Shown in pieces: positions 25,528-33,240 of a stretch of 33,256 nucleotides of DNA. The DNA comes from Bacteroidales bacterium. GTDB lineage: Bacteria > Bacteroidota > Bacteroidia > Bacteroidales > UBA10428. The number at the start of each line of letters is the position of its first letter. The stretch's first letter is position 1. A program made the translations under genes and the position numbers. The stretch is taken from the NCBI GenBank assembly GCA_016934395.1, contig JAFGSZ010000151.1, positions 1-33,256 on the forward strand, written 5' to 3'. Below the pieces are notes generated by a model. It saw only the letters and a program-made list of their open reading frames with translations. It made no database searches and had not been told where the DNA came from.

Positions 25528-26991
25528 ATGAAAAAGTTATATATCACAGGAATATTTTGCGCATTAATTTCAACAATTCATGCACAATATGTTGGAGACG
25601 CCTTACGGTTTAGCGAATCCTTTAATGGCGGAACTGCACGATCGGTTAGTATGGGTGGCGCATTTGGCGCCCTGGGCGGGGACTTTGGCGCATTGAGTTC
25701 AAACCCTGCAGGATTAGGTGTTTACCGTATGTCGGAATTCACCCTATCGCCCTCTTTTTATAAAGGAGACGTTACATCAAGGTATTTCGGAACTTCATCG
25801 TCTGATTATAAATACGATTTTAACCTCAATAATCTGGGAGTCGTGTTTAACAACACCAGTAAAAAAGAATCCGGATTAATAAGTACCAGCTTTGCCATAG
25901 GATTTAACAGGCTGAATAATTTTAATAATTATTACCTCATCCAGGGCCAAAATGAATATAATTCAATTGGTGATTATTTTTTGGATAACGCATACGATAA
26001 TATCGGTCCTCTAAATCCGGATGACCTTGATCCGTTTTATGAACGGCTTGCATTTGATGCGTATATTATCGATACCCTTTCCGATGGCAGTGGTGATTAT
26101 TTTACGGAAGTTCCCTTGCCCATAGATCAGGTTAAAACACTGGAAACCAGTGGGGGCGTAAAAGAATGGTCTTTTTCATTCGGAGGAAATTATAATCATA
26201 CGCTTTTTTTCGGCGCTACTTTTGGGTTACGCAAATTACGTTACGAAGAAATAGCGCATCATAAAGAATATGATAACTCAGATATGTGGGTAGATTATGG
26301 TCAAACACTGGATGTAAGAGGTACAGGATATAATTTTAAGCTTGGGGTAATTTATAAACCCATACAGATGTTACGTATCGGGTTGGCCTATCATTCTCCC
26401 ACGGCCTATTATATCGAAGAGGAATATTATTCCACCATGCAATCAATTTATGTAAACTATACGGTTTACCCTACAGATTATTACGGAGATAAGCTTGATG
26501 TGGGCATAAACGAATATAAACTAATTACCCCGTTTAAATTGGTTGCCAGCGCTGGCCTGGTATTAATGGATAACTTAATTTTAAGTGCTGAATATGAATT
26601 TACGGATTATTCAACCATGAGGCTAAGAAGCCGGGACATAGAAAATGATTTCACCAATGCAAATAATGAGATACGAAGCGCCTATCAGGCAACATCAAAT
26701 ATAAAAGGCGGTGCTGAATTCAGATTGGGGAATATATCCCTGCGCGCCGGAATGGGTTATTATGGAAGTCCGTACAAATCGGATCAGATGAATAGTAATG
26801 CCGATTATATGAACTATAATGCCGGTATTGGATTCAGGGATAAGAAGGTTTTTCTGGACCTGGCATATAGTTACCTGGCTTATAATGAAAACTATATTCT
26901 TTATGATTATGATAATATAAATGAAGTCCCTAAGGCAAATCTTGATATTTCAAAACAAAAGATTATTGCCACTGTCGGATTCAGGTTTTAA
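25528..26991 (+). CDS. FadL/OmpP1-like outer-membrane protein
   Basis: 487 residues from ATG 25528; the GTG at 25522 adds only two residues. The signal peptide is 1-19 (ends I-H-A-Q). The mature start has a G-G-x-A-R-S-x-S-M-G-G-A-F-G-A-L-G-G-D region with L-S-S-N-P-A-G-L-G, typical of the FadL/TodX N-terminal hatch. Many amphipathic strands follow, ending in V-G-F-R-F. It would be a roughly 14-stranded barrel for hydrophobic compounds, though Bacteroidota members are often called only 'outer membrane protein transport protein'. It lies 55 bases after the Tyr-rich protein gene and may be co-transcribed. A strong terminator follows. Confidence 0.8.
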   Translation: MKKLYITGIFCALISTIHAQYVGDALRFSESFNGGTARSVSMGGAFGALGGDFGALSSNPAGLGVYRMSEFTLSPSFYKGDVTSRYFGTSSSDYKYDFNLNNLGVVFNNTSKKESGLISTSFAIGFNRLNNFNNYYLIQGQNEYNSIGDYFLDNAYDNIGPLNPDDLDPFYERLAFDAYIIDTLSDGSGDYFTEVPLPIDQVKTLETSGGVKEWSFSFGGNYNHTLFFGATFGLRKLRYEEIAHHKEYDNSDMWVDYGQTLDVRGTGYNFKLGVIYKPIQMLRIGLAYHSPTAYYIEEEYYSTMQSIYVNYTVYPTDYYGDKLDVGINEYKLITPFKLVASAGLVLMDNLILSAEYEFTDYSTMRLRSRDIENDFTNANNEIRSAYQATSNIKGGAEFRLGNISLRAGMGYYGSPYKSDQMNSNADYMNYNAGIGFRDKKVFLDLAYSYLAYNENYILYDYDNINEVPKANLDISKQKIIATVGFRF

Positions 26992-27061
26992 TGGCAATAA
27001 AATAAAAACATGGTACAATTTTTGAGAATCTAATGTTGGGTTTTTTGGTTAGGTTAGCAAC

Positions 27062-27096
27062 AAAAAGTGACGATTACATTTTAATCGTCTCTTTTT
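27062..27096. terminator. Bidirectional Rho-independent terminator
   Basis: Two 15-base arms, AAAAAGTGACGATTA (27062-27076) and TAATCGTCTCTTTTT (27082-27096), pair with a single mismatch around a 5-base loop. It ends transcription in both directions: after the FadL-like gene (plus) and after the wbqC gene, whose stop codon (27095-27097) overlaps its right edge. Confidence 0.85.
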
Positions 27097-27736
27097 ATTT
27101 TATACTGTTCTTTAAAAATAATTCGCTTTCTGGTCCCAGATTAAACAACAGATCAATAATACTAAGATTGGGCAAAAATCCGTAACGGTCTGAAAAAACC
27201 TGGTTGTATTCTATAACCTTAAATAAATCATCCGGTAACTGTTTAGCCTGTTTTGGATGTATACCTGTACGATAATCCATAAACCCTGCAGATGGAAACA
27301 GGTAACTCTCAGATTTATGTATTTCTTTTGATATTCCCAGCAATGAAAGCAGAATATTCAGAAGTTTAGTGTTAAAATCTACCAGGAATTTTTCTTTATG
27401 AAAAAATGAACGATATAATTCATCTTCGTAATACTCAAAAAACGGAGACCTGTGATAGGCCGATTGTATGGATTTCCAGTGAATATGCTGCCAGGGTGTA
27501 GTGTATTCAATTTGAACATCCCGTATTTTTATTTTTTTTCCCTGACCGTGAATAACGGGAATTACTAGTTCCATTTTTCCATTGGCACCATAAATACAGC
27601 AACGGTTTCTATAGGTTTGTTTTGAATAATTCTCATGCTGTTCAATGATTATTTCAGGGAATAATAAAAATTTGGTAAAATACTGTACAGGACCAAGATA
27701 GGCAGTTGAAAGCAAAGCCGAACCGGCAGTAGTCAT
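27095..27736 (-). CDS. WbqC-like family protein
   Basis: 213 residues. The N-terminal L-S-T-A-Y-L-G-P-V-Q-Y-F and the family pattern (R-N-R-C-C-I-Y-G-A-N-G-K-M-E-L-V-I-P-V, then W-Q-H-I-H-W-K-S-I-Q-S-A-Y-H-R-S-P-F-F-E-Y-Y) match WbqC (PF08889). The family was named from an O-antigen cluster, and its reaction is not established. It lies 13 bases downstream of larB on the same strand, so it is probably transcribed with the lar genes. A role in nickel-pincer chemistry is not implied by the family; the coupling may be incidental. Confidence 0.8.
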   Translation of the reverse strand: MTTAGSALLSTAYLGPVQYFTKFLLFPEIIIEQHENYSKQTYRNRCCIYGANGKMELVIPVIHGQGKKIKIRDVQIEYTTPWQHIHWKSIQSAYHRSPFFEYYEDELYRSFFHKEKFLVDFNTKLLNILLSLLGISKEIHKSESYLFPSAGFMDYRTGIHPKQAKQLPDDLFKVIEYNQVFSDRYGFLPNLSIIDLLFNLGPESELFLKNSIK

Positions 27737-27749
27737 AATAAATGCACGC

Positions 27750-28496
27750 TTAAAGTTTATTAATCATACTGGCCATATAACCGGCGCCAAATCCATTATC
27801 GATATTTACAACAGATACACCGCTTGCACAGCTTGTGAGCATACCCAGCAGCGCCGATAATCCCTGAAAATTGGCACCATATCCAATACTTGTGGGAACC
27901 GCAATCACGGGTTTATCAACCAGTCCGCCAACTATACTTGGCAAAGCGCCTTCCATACCGGCTATTACCACTACTACCCTGGCGCCTCTTATTTCGGGCA
28001 AACGATCGTACAATCGATGGATTCCGGCAACTCCCACATCAAAGATCCGATGTACATTATTTCCGAAAATTTCTGCTGTAATAGCAGCTTCCTCAGCAAC
28101 CGGGATATCGGATGTACCTGCTGTAACCACAGCAATGTAAGTTGACGGAGGGGTGATATCCTTTTGTTTAATAGATATAGTTTTTGCATAGGGATTGTAA
28201 ATTGCATCTTTTGTTAACTTTTTTACCTCCTTATACATTTCTTCTGTAGCCCGGGTGGCTAAAATATTATTTCCTCTGGTAAGCATCTGGTCAATAATAT
28301 CCCGCACCTGTCCGGCAGTTTTCCCCTGGCTGAATATTACTTCAGGGTAACCCGTGCGCAATTCCCTGTGATGGTCTATTTTGGCAAAACCAAGATCCTG
28401 GTAATTGATGTCTTTAAGTTCCTGAAGGGCATTATCAATTGAAACTTTACCGTTGCTTACCTGTTCAAGCAGGTTTTTTAATTTTTCAGGTGTCAT
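27750..28496 (-). CDS. larB: LarB: pyridinium-3,5-biscarboxylic acid mononucleotide synthase
   Basis: 248 residues. LarB carboxylates the nicotinic acid ring of NaAD and splits the dinucleotide, the first step of nickel-pincer nucleotide synthesis. The N-terminal domain has the L-D-x-x-R-x-L-R-T-G-Y-P-E-V-I-F-like family block (here D-H-H-R-E-L-R-T-G-Y-P-E-V-I-F-S). The C-terminal PurE-like domain has T-A-G-T-S-D-I-P-V-A-E-E-A and M-E-G-A-L-P-S. The active-site Cys equivalent to L. plantarum Cys221 is Cys223 in M-L-T-S-C-A-S-G. It overlaps larE by four bases (ATGA), so translation is coupled. Confidence 0.92.
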   Translation of the reverse strand: MTPEKLKNLLEQVSNGKVSIDNALQELKDINYQDLGFAKIDHHRELRTGYPEVIFSQGKTAGQVRDIIDQMLTRGNNILATRATEEMYKEVKKLTKDAIYNPYAKTISIKQKDITPPSTYIAVVTAGTSDIPVAEEAAITAEIFGNNVHRIFDVGVAGIHRLYDRLPEIRGARVVVVIAGMEGALPSIVGGLVDKPVIAVPTSIGYGANFQGLSALLGMLTSCASGVSVVNIDNGFGAGYMASMINKL

Positions 28497-29302
28497 AATT
28501 TTTCAGATATAGTTTCGTTTAGACTTCCCATTCGGTATCCCTGGAGATCCAGAGTAATATATTCAAATCCGAGGGGCTTTAAATTCTCAATTATTTTATT
28601 TCTAAATGTATCCGAACATACTGTTTGAATATGTTCATTGCTAAATTCAAGTCTGGCTATTCTATCGTGTAATCGTACCCGCGTTTCCGGGAATCCCATG
28701 TTGTGCAACAAATATTCTGCACGCTCAATTTTCTGTAGATCACTTATTTTTATAGAAGTGTTGTAGGGGATTCTTGTCAGCAAACAGGCGTACGCGGGTT
28801 TATCCCACGTTTCAAGCCCGAATTCTTTTGAGATTTCACGGATTTCTTGTTTACCCATATTGTGTATTACAAAAGGGCTCAACACGTTTAGTTCTTTCAG
28901 CGCTTTCATGCCGGGGCGATAATCGCCTAAATCATCAGCGTTTGTACCATCAAGCACATGTATAATCTGATGTTCACGGGCATCCTGAATTAGTTTGCTG
29001 AAAATAAACGATTTGCACAAATAGCACCTGTTCTCAGGATTATGCGTGATGTTTTCGGGGATCTCACTATTTAGTATTTTTTGTTTAATTCCATGTTTTT
29101 GAATAAAAGCAAGCGCTTCATTGAGTTCCCATTCCGGTATATAAGGAGTTTTGATTGTATATGCACTAACATTTTCAGCGCCAAGTACCTTTACACACAC
29201 ATAAAGAAGCAGGGTGCTGTCAACACCCCCTGAAAAGGCAACAGCAACTTTTTCAAGTGATTTTAAATATCGGGTTAATTCAGCGTATTTTTTATTTCCC
29301 AT
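28493..29302 (-). CDS. larE: LarE: ATP-dependent sulfur transferase for NPN
   Basis: 269 residues from ATG 29302; a TTG two codons earlier is possible. LarE adenylates the pyridinium carboxylates through a PP-loop (A-F-S-G-G-V-D-S-T, residues 22-30) and replaces oxygen by sulfur. In L. plantarum it gives up a Cys sulfur at Cys176; here the equivalent is Cys173 in A-Y-A-C-L-L-T-R-I-P-Y. Two further Cys, C93-x2-C96 in N-R-C-Y-L-C-K, are also present, so three Cys could hold a [4Fe-4S] cluster as reported for some other LarE proteins. If so, sulfur would come from the cluster, not from the protein. It overlaps larC by 11 bases. Confidence 0.92.
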   Translation of the reverse strand: MGNKKYAELTRYLKSLEKVAVAFSGGVDSTLLLYVCVKVLGAENVSAYTIKTPYIPEWELNEALAFIQKHGIKQKILNSEIPENITHNPENRCYLCKSFIFSKLIQDAREHQIIHVLDGTNADDLGDYRPGMKALKELNVLSPFVIHNMGKQEIREISKEFGLETWDKPAYACLLTRIPYNTSIKISDLQKIERAEYLLHNMGFPETRVRLHDRIARLEFSNEHIQTVCSDTFRNKIIENLKPLGFEYITLDLQGYRMGSLNETISEKL

Positions 29303-30479
29303 CGGCAATCGTATTTTTCGACTTTTCTATTATCCTGTATACTTCCGATAAGGACATACTGTGCTGTTTTGCTATTTTAAGGCAATCCTCATATTCAGGT
29401 TTCGACTTTAAAAGTTCCCCATCAAGGTATGCCGATTTAATTCTTACATTTCCGTATGGGGTCTCCAGCATATTTATTTCTCTGGCAAGCATAGACTTTT
29501 CAATTTTATATTTCCGAATGCCCAGAGTAGACGTCTCTTTCAGAAGTATTTTAATAATTTTCTGTTCATTTTGGGAACCGCATAATACGCTAAGTTTTGA
29601 AGCAGGCCTCGATTTTTTCATTATTATGGGAGTAATAAATACATCGTGGGCGCCAGACATAAATAGTTGTTCAAATACATATTCATAGAACTCAGGGTTC
29701 ATATCATCAATGTTACATTCAATCATCAGGGCTTCTGCTGTATTATCGGATGTTTCTTCAACTTCGGCCCAGTGTACTCTTAACACGTTTGGAATATCAA
29801 AATCTTTATAACCAATGCCATATGCCGTTTTTTGAATGGTAAAATGAACATTATCAATAAATTTATCTGCATATTCTGCAAGAATAGCTGCCCCGGTAGG
29901 GGTGGTGGTTTCGAACTGTACAGCCCCCTTTTTTAGTGGCAGGTTTTTTAATATTTCTGTTGTTGCCGGTGCGGGAACGGGAAAAGTGCCGTGTGCACAT
30001 TTTACAAATCCTCCCCCGACTTCAATAGTGGAACTATAAATTTTATCTGGTTTCAGAAAGTCAAAACATATGGCAGCTCCTGTAATATCCACAATAGAAT
30101 CGATCGCACCTACCTCATGAAAATGAATTTCATCAATAGATTTTCCATGGATTTTTGCTTCGGCTTCAGCAATGCGGAGAAAGATATTCAGGCTTCTATT
30201 TTTCACGGATTCAGATAATTCACTGTCTGAAATGATCTGCCGTATATCTTTTAAATGCCTGTGAACATGATGTTCATGATGATCTTCAACCAACACATCT
30301 ACACGGGTACCTGTAATTCCTTTACGTTGTCCCGGTGAAATATTAATCCGGTAACCCGGCAAATGTAGTTTTTGAAGTTCCAGCAACAGGTAATCTTTAT
30401 CTACACCCAGATCAACCATAGCGCCTAAGTTCATATCTCCCGATATCCCTGAAAAACAATCATAGTAAAGGATTTTCAT
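29292..30479 (-). CDS. larC: LarC: nickel insertion protein for the NPN cofactor
   Basis: 395 residues in one frame. LarC uses CTP to insert nickel into the bis-thiocarboxylate pyridinium nucleotide, making the pincer complex. The start M-K-I-L-Y-Y-D-C-F-S-G-I-S-G-D-M, a His-rich loop H-H-E-H-H-V-H-R-H (about 67-75), F-H-E-V-G-A-I-D-S-I-V-D-I-T-G and T-T-P-T-G-A-A-I-L belong to LarC1. The C-terminal part with N-I-D-D-M-N-P-E belongs to LarC2. In L. plantarum the two halves need a programmed frameshift; here they are fused naturally. First gene of the larCEB operon, with its own promoter-like box upstream. Confidence 0.92.
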   Translation of the reverse strand: MKILYYDCFSGISGDMNLGAMVDLGVDKDYLLLELQKLHLPGYRINISPGQRKGITGTRVDVLVEDHHEHHVHRHLKDIRQIISDSELSESVKNRSLNIFLRIAEAEAKIHGKSIDEIHFHEVGAIDSIVDITGAAICFDFLKPDKIYSSTIEVGGGFVKCAHGTFPVPAPATTEILKNLPLKKGAVQFETTTPTGAAILAEYADKFIDNVHFTIQKTAYGIGYKDFDIPNVLRVHWAEVEETSDNTAEALMIECNIDDMNPEFYEYVFEQLFMSGAHDVFITPIIMKKSRPASKLSVLCGSQNEQKIIKILLKETSTLGIRKYKIEKSMLAREINMLETPYGNVRIKSAYLDGELLKSKPEYEDCLKIAKQHSMSLSEVYRIIEKSKNTIADGK

Positions 30480-30512
30480 AATTTAAATGTCTGATAAATA
30501 TGTAAAGAACTG

Positions 30513-30520
30513 CAAAAATA
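30513..30520 (-). promoter_or_regulatory. Candidate -7 box of the lar operon
   Basis: Read on the minus strand, TATTTTTG matches TAnnTTTG exactly. It lies 34 bases before the larC ATG, which would give a leader of about 25 bases. No clear -33 box. Confidence 0.4.
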
Positions 30521-30594
30521 AACATATTTTAAAAACCATGAGGAATTGAATTTGTATTATCTGTGATAAATATCTAATTATCTACATTTATTGT

Positions 30595-30615
30595 AATTTA
30601 GATTTCATCTAAATT
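30595..30615. promoter_or_regulatory. Perfect 9-bp inverted repeat in the divergent lar/DUF362 control region
   Basis: AATTTAGAT and ATCTAAATT are perfect complements around TTC. The site is about midway between the larC start (30479) and the DUF362 start (30711), in a position to act on both promoters. It may be an operator. Confidence 0.5.
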
Positions 30616-30616
30616 T

Positions 30617-30636
30617 ACCTCTAAATGAGGTTTTTC
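30617..30636 (+). terminator. Weak hairpin with T-run in the divergent control region
   Basis: ACCTC (30617-30621) and GAGGT (30627-30631) pair around TAAAT, followed by four Ts. The stem is only five base pairs. Upstream of a gene it could be an attenuator or part of the operator beside the 30595 repeat. Confidence 0.3.
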
Positions 30637-30671
30637 TTCTTATTATTCAGTTATTAAAATATCATTCTGTA

Positions 30672-30679
30672 TAAATTTG
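30672..30679 (+). promoter_or_regulatory. Candidate -7 box of the DUF362/polyferredoxin operon
   Basis: TAAATTTG matches TAnnTTTG exactly, 31 bases before the ATG at 30711. No good -33 box is seen. Confidence 0.4.
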
Positions 30680-30710
30680 CTGGTCAGGTAATAAATTAAA
30701 TGGTATAGCG

Positions 30711-31634
30711 ATGAAAAGAAGAGATTTTATAATGAAGTCGATAAATGCTGGTCTTATTTCGGGCGCAGCATTATCCATTGGATCGTATCAGAAATTGTTG
30801 GGTGGTTCAGCGGTGCAAAGTACGTTACCTTATGACATGGTAGCGATAAAGGGTGGCACTCCTGAAGTGATGTTTGATAAGGCTATTGCTTCTTTGGGAG
30901 GAATGTCAAAATTCGTAAAAAAAGGACAAACAGTTGTTGTTAAACCAAATATTGGATGGGACGCATCACCGGAACGGGGTTCCAATACAAATCCCGACCT
31001 GGTGGGACGAATTGTTGAACATTGTTATCAGGCAGGTGCCAAAACAGTATATGTTTTTGATAATCCGGTGAATGAATGGACCAGATGTTATAAAAACAGC
31101 GGGATAGAAGATGCGGTAAAAAATGCGGGCGGTAAAATGGTTACCGGGAAAAGTGAAAGCCATTACCATTCGGTGGAAGTGAAAGGCGGAAAAATGCTGA
31201 AAAACACCAAAGTTCATGAATTAATTTTGGAATCGGATGTGTTTATTAATGTACCCACATTAAAATCACACGGTGGTTCAAAATTATCTATTGCAATGAA
31301 AAACCTAATGGGTGTTGTATGGGATAGAAAATTTTATCACGATAATGACCTTCATCAGTGTATTGCCGACTTTACCGCTTTTAAAAAACCTGATTTAAAT
31401 ATTGTTGATGCCTATAGGGTTCTGAAACGTAATGGTCCGCGTGGAGTTTCGGTTGCTGATGTTGTAAATATGCAATACCAGATAATAGGTACTGATATTG
31501 TTGCAGTTGACACAGCTTCCACAAAATTATTTGGAATGCAACCTGAACAACTTACGCATATTGGTTTGGCCGAGAAGTTAGGGTCAGGAACAAGTAACCT
31601 GGATGCTTTACGAATAAACAGAATCTCTATTTAA
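30711..31634 (+). CDS. Tat-exported DUF362 protein, possible NPN client
   Basis: 307 residues. The N-terminus M-K-R-R-D-F-I with a hydrophobic stretch to about residue 25 is a Tat signal, so the protein is likely exported folded, perhaps with a cofactor. The DUF362 core has V-V-V-K-P-N-I (75-81), D-L-V-G-R-I-V-E and D-V-F-I-N-V-P-T-L-K-S-H187. The sequence from H187 to K197-N-L-M-G gives His-x9-Lys; His210 and His215 follow. LarA has the same His174-x9-Lys184 spacing, with Lys184 carrying the nickel-pincer nucleotide. The function of DUF362 is not established; a LarA-like or iron-sulfur-linked role is inference from spacing and from the lar operon next door. Six bases separate it from the polyferredoxin gene. 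Confidence 0.8.
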   Translation: MKRRDFIMKSINAGLISGAALSIGSYQKLLGGSAVQSTLPYDMVAIKGGTPEVMFDKAIASLGGMSKFVKKGQTVVVKPNIGWDASPERGSNTNPDLVGRIVEHCYQAGAKTVYVFDNPVNEWTRCYKNSGIEDAVKNAGGKMVTGKSESHYHSVEVKGGKMLKNTKVHELILESDVFINVPTLKSHGGSKLSIAMKNLMGVVWDRKFYHDNDLHQCIADFTAFKKPDLNIVDAYRVLKRNGPRGVSVADVVNMQYQIIGTDIVAVDTASTKLFGMQPEQLTHIGLAEKLGSGTSNLDALRINRISI

Positions 31635-31640
31635 CATTCA

Positions 31641-33227
31641 ATGAAACAACAACATTTAAAGGTCTTAAGGATTATTATATCCCTTATATTTCTAATTACA
31701 ACTACACTTCTTTTTGTCGATTTCAGGGGAATTTTCCCGGCTTCATGGATCAATACAGTCTTATTTCTGCAATTTGTTCCATCTGTAATAAAATTTTTAA
31801 ATATTGTAAGTATTGCGGCAATTGGTTTTATAATAATTGTTCTGGTCACCCTGCTATTTGGCAGGGTGTATTGTTCAACTATTTGTCCGTTGGGAATACT
31901 GCAGGACGTAATTTCTTTTTTTTCCCGAAAGTTTAAAAAGAAATCCCGGTATAAATTTTCAACCCCCAAAAATTTGTGGAGATATGGTTTTCTGGCAGCT
32001 GCTCTGATTTTCCTGGTTTTTGGTGGAATATTCCTGGTTTATCTGCTTGATCCCTATAGTAATTTCGGGCGTATGGCTTCTGATTTGTTTCGTCCCCTGG
32101 TAATTGGCATTAATAATATTTTTGCCAAAGGCCTTGAAAAGCTGAATGTTTTTTTCTTATACCCGGTAGATTATCATGGTTTTAATATAAAAACCATCTG
32201 GTTTCCTGTTTTTATGTTCGGACTGGTTTTATGGCTATCCATTACCCGGGGTCGGTTATTCTGCAATACTATATGCCCGGTAGGCACGTTACTTGGATTA
32301 CTTTCCAGAGTTTCCCTGTTTCGGATTAAAATGGACAGTGTTACCTGTACAAAATGTGGAGAATGTGCTGTGGTTTGTAAATCGGAATGCATTAATATTA
32401 AAAATCTGGAAGTTGACTTTTCGAGATGTGTGGGATGTTTTAATTGTCTGCAATCCTGCCCCTCAATGAGTATAAATTATGAAACAGTGGCAAAAAGTAA
32501 AAAAAGTGCCGTAATAAAAAACGCAACTGATGTTACCAAGCGTGATTTTATGGCCAAAACCCTTATTTACAGTATCGGTTTATTAGGCATATCAAATCGT
32601 ACTTTTGGAAAAAATCAAAAAGATACAGTTCTTCACGAGCAAAATATTAAAAGCACCATACCCATTAAAAAGGAGAATCCGGTTTCACCTCCCGGTTCAA
32701 AAAGCCTGGAACATTTCAAGGATTACTGTACCGCCTGCCATTTGTGCGTTTCGGCATGTCCCACTACAGTACTTCAGCCATCATTTCTTGAATATGGATT
32801 TACAGGGATGTTGCAGCCTCATATGGATTATAATACCAATTATTGTAATTACGAATGTACCATTTGCAGTGATGTTTGTCCAACCGGAGCTATATTACCG
32901 GTAACTTCAGAAGACAAGAAAAAAATCCAGATTGGGCGGGTTGATTTTATTATTGAAAATTGTATTGTTTACCTGGAGAATACCGCATGTGGTTCATGCG
33001 CAGAACATTGTCCTACCCAGGCGGTTAGAATGGTAGATTATAAAGATGACCTTACCATACCCGAAATTCATTCCTGCATTTGCGTAGGTTGTGGGGCGTG
33101 TGAATATGCCTGTCCTGCCAAGCCAATCAAGGCCATATATGTAGACGGAAGTGCAGAACACGGAGAAGCAGACGAACCTCATTTCGATGAACTTAAAGAA
33201 ACTGTTCAGGAGGAATTTCCGTTCTAG
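31641..33227 (+). CDS. Membrane polyferredoxin, NapH-NapG-like fusion
   Basis: 528 residues. Residues 1-230 hold about four transmembrane helices with two C-x3-C-P motifs (C78/C82 and C208/C212), as in NapH. Two [4Fe-4S] ferredoxin motifs follow (C236-x2-C239-x2-C242-x3-C246 and C263-x2-C266-x2-C269-x3-C273). At 299-315, T-K-R-D-F-M-A-K plus a hydrophobic stretch looks like an internal Tat-like signal. The last 170 residues read like NapG: P-P-G-S, C363-x2-C366-x2-C369-x3-C373, C402/C406/C409/C413, C441/C450/C453/C457 and C481-x2-C484-x2-C487-x3-C491. It probably passes electrons from the membrane quinol pool to an exported partner, here most likely the DUF362 protein encoded just upstream. 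No nitrate reductase gene is in the window. Confidence 0.85.
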   Translation: MKQQHLKVLRIIISLIFLITTTLLFVDFRGIFPASWINTVLFLQFVPSVIKFLNIVSIAAIGFIIIVLVTLLFGRVYCSTICPLGILQDVISFFSRKFKKKSRYKFSTPKNLWRYGFLAAALIFLVFGGIFLVYLLDPYSNFGRMASDLFRPLVIGINNIFAKGLEKLNVFFLYPVDYHGFNIKTIWFPVFMFGLVLWLSITRGRLFCNTICPVGTLLGLLSRVSLFRIKMDSVTCTKCGECAVVCKSECINIKNLEVDFSRCVGCFNCLQSCPSMSINYETVAKSKKSAVIKNATDVTKRDFMAKTLIYSIGLLGISNRTFGKNQKDTVLHEQNIKSTIPIKKENPVSPPGSKSLEHFKDYCTACHLCVSACPTTVLQPSFLEYGFTGMLQPHMDYNTNYCNYECTICSDVCPTGAILPVTSEDKKKIQIGRVDFIIENCIVYLENTACGSCAEHCPTQAVRMVDYKDDLTIPEIHSCICVGCGACEYACPAKPIKAIYVDGSAEHGEADEPHFDELKETVQEEFPF

Positions 33228-33240
33228 ATTTACGATTTAC
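33227..33240. repeat. Second heptanucleotide repeat (GATTTAC) at the window edge
   Basis: Two copies of GATTTAC in a row, starting in the stop codon of the polyferredoxin gene, followed by GAAT. The period is the same 7 bases as at 16206, but the unit differs. Only two units are seen. Confidence 0.5.

Noticed and set aside
27095-27736. WbqC as a fourth NPN synthesis enzyme
   Set aside because: Known NPN synthesis needs only LarB, LarC and LarE; the family has no link to nickel chemistry, so only co-transcription is recorded.
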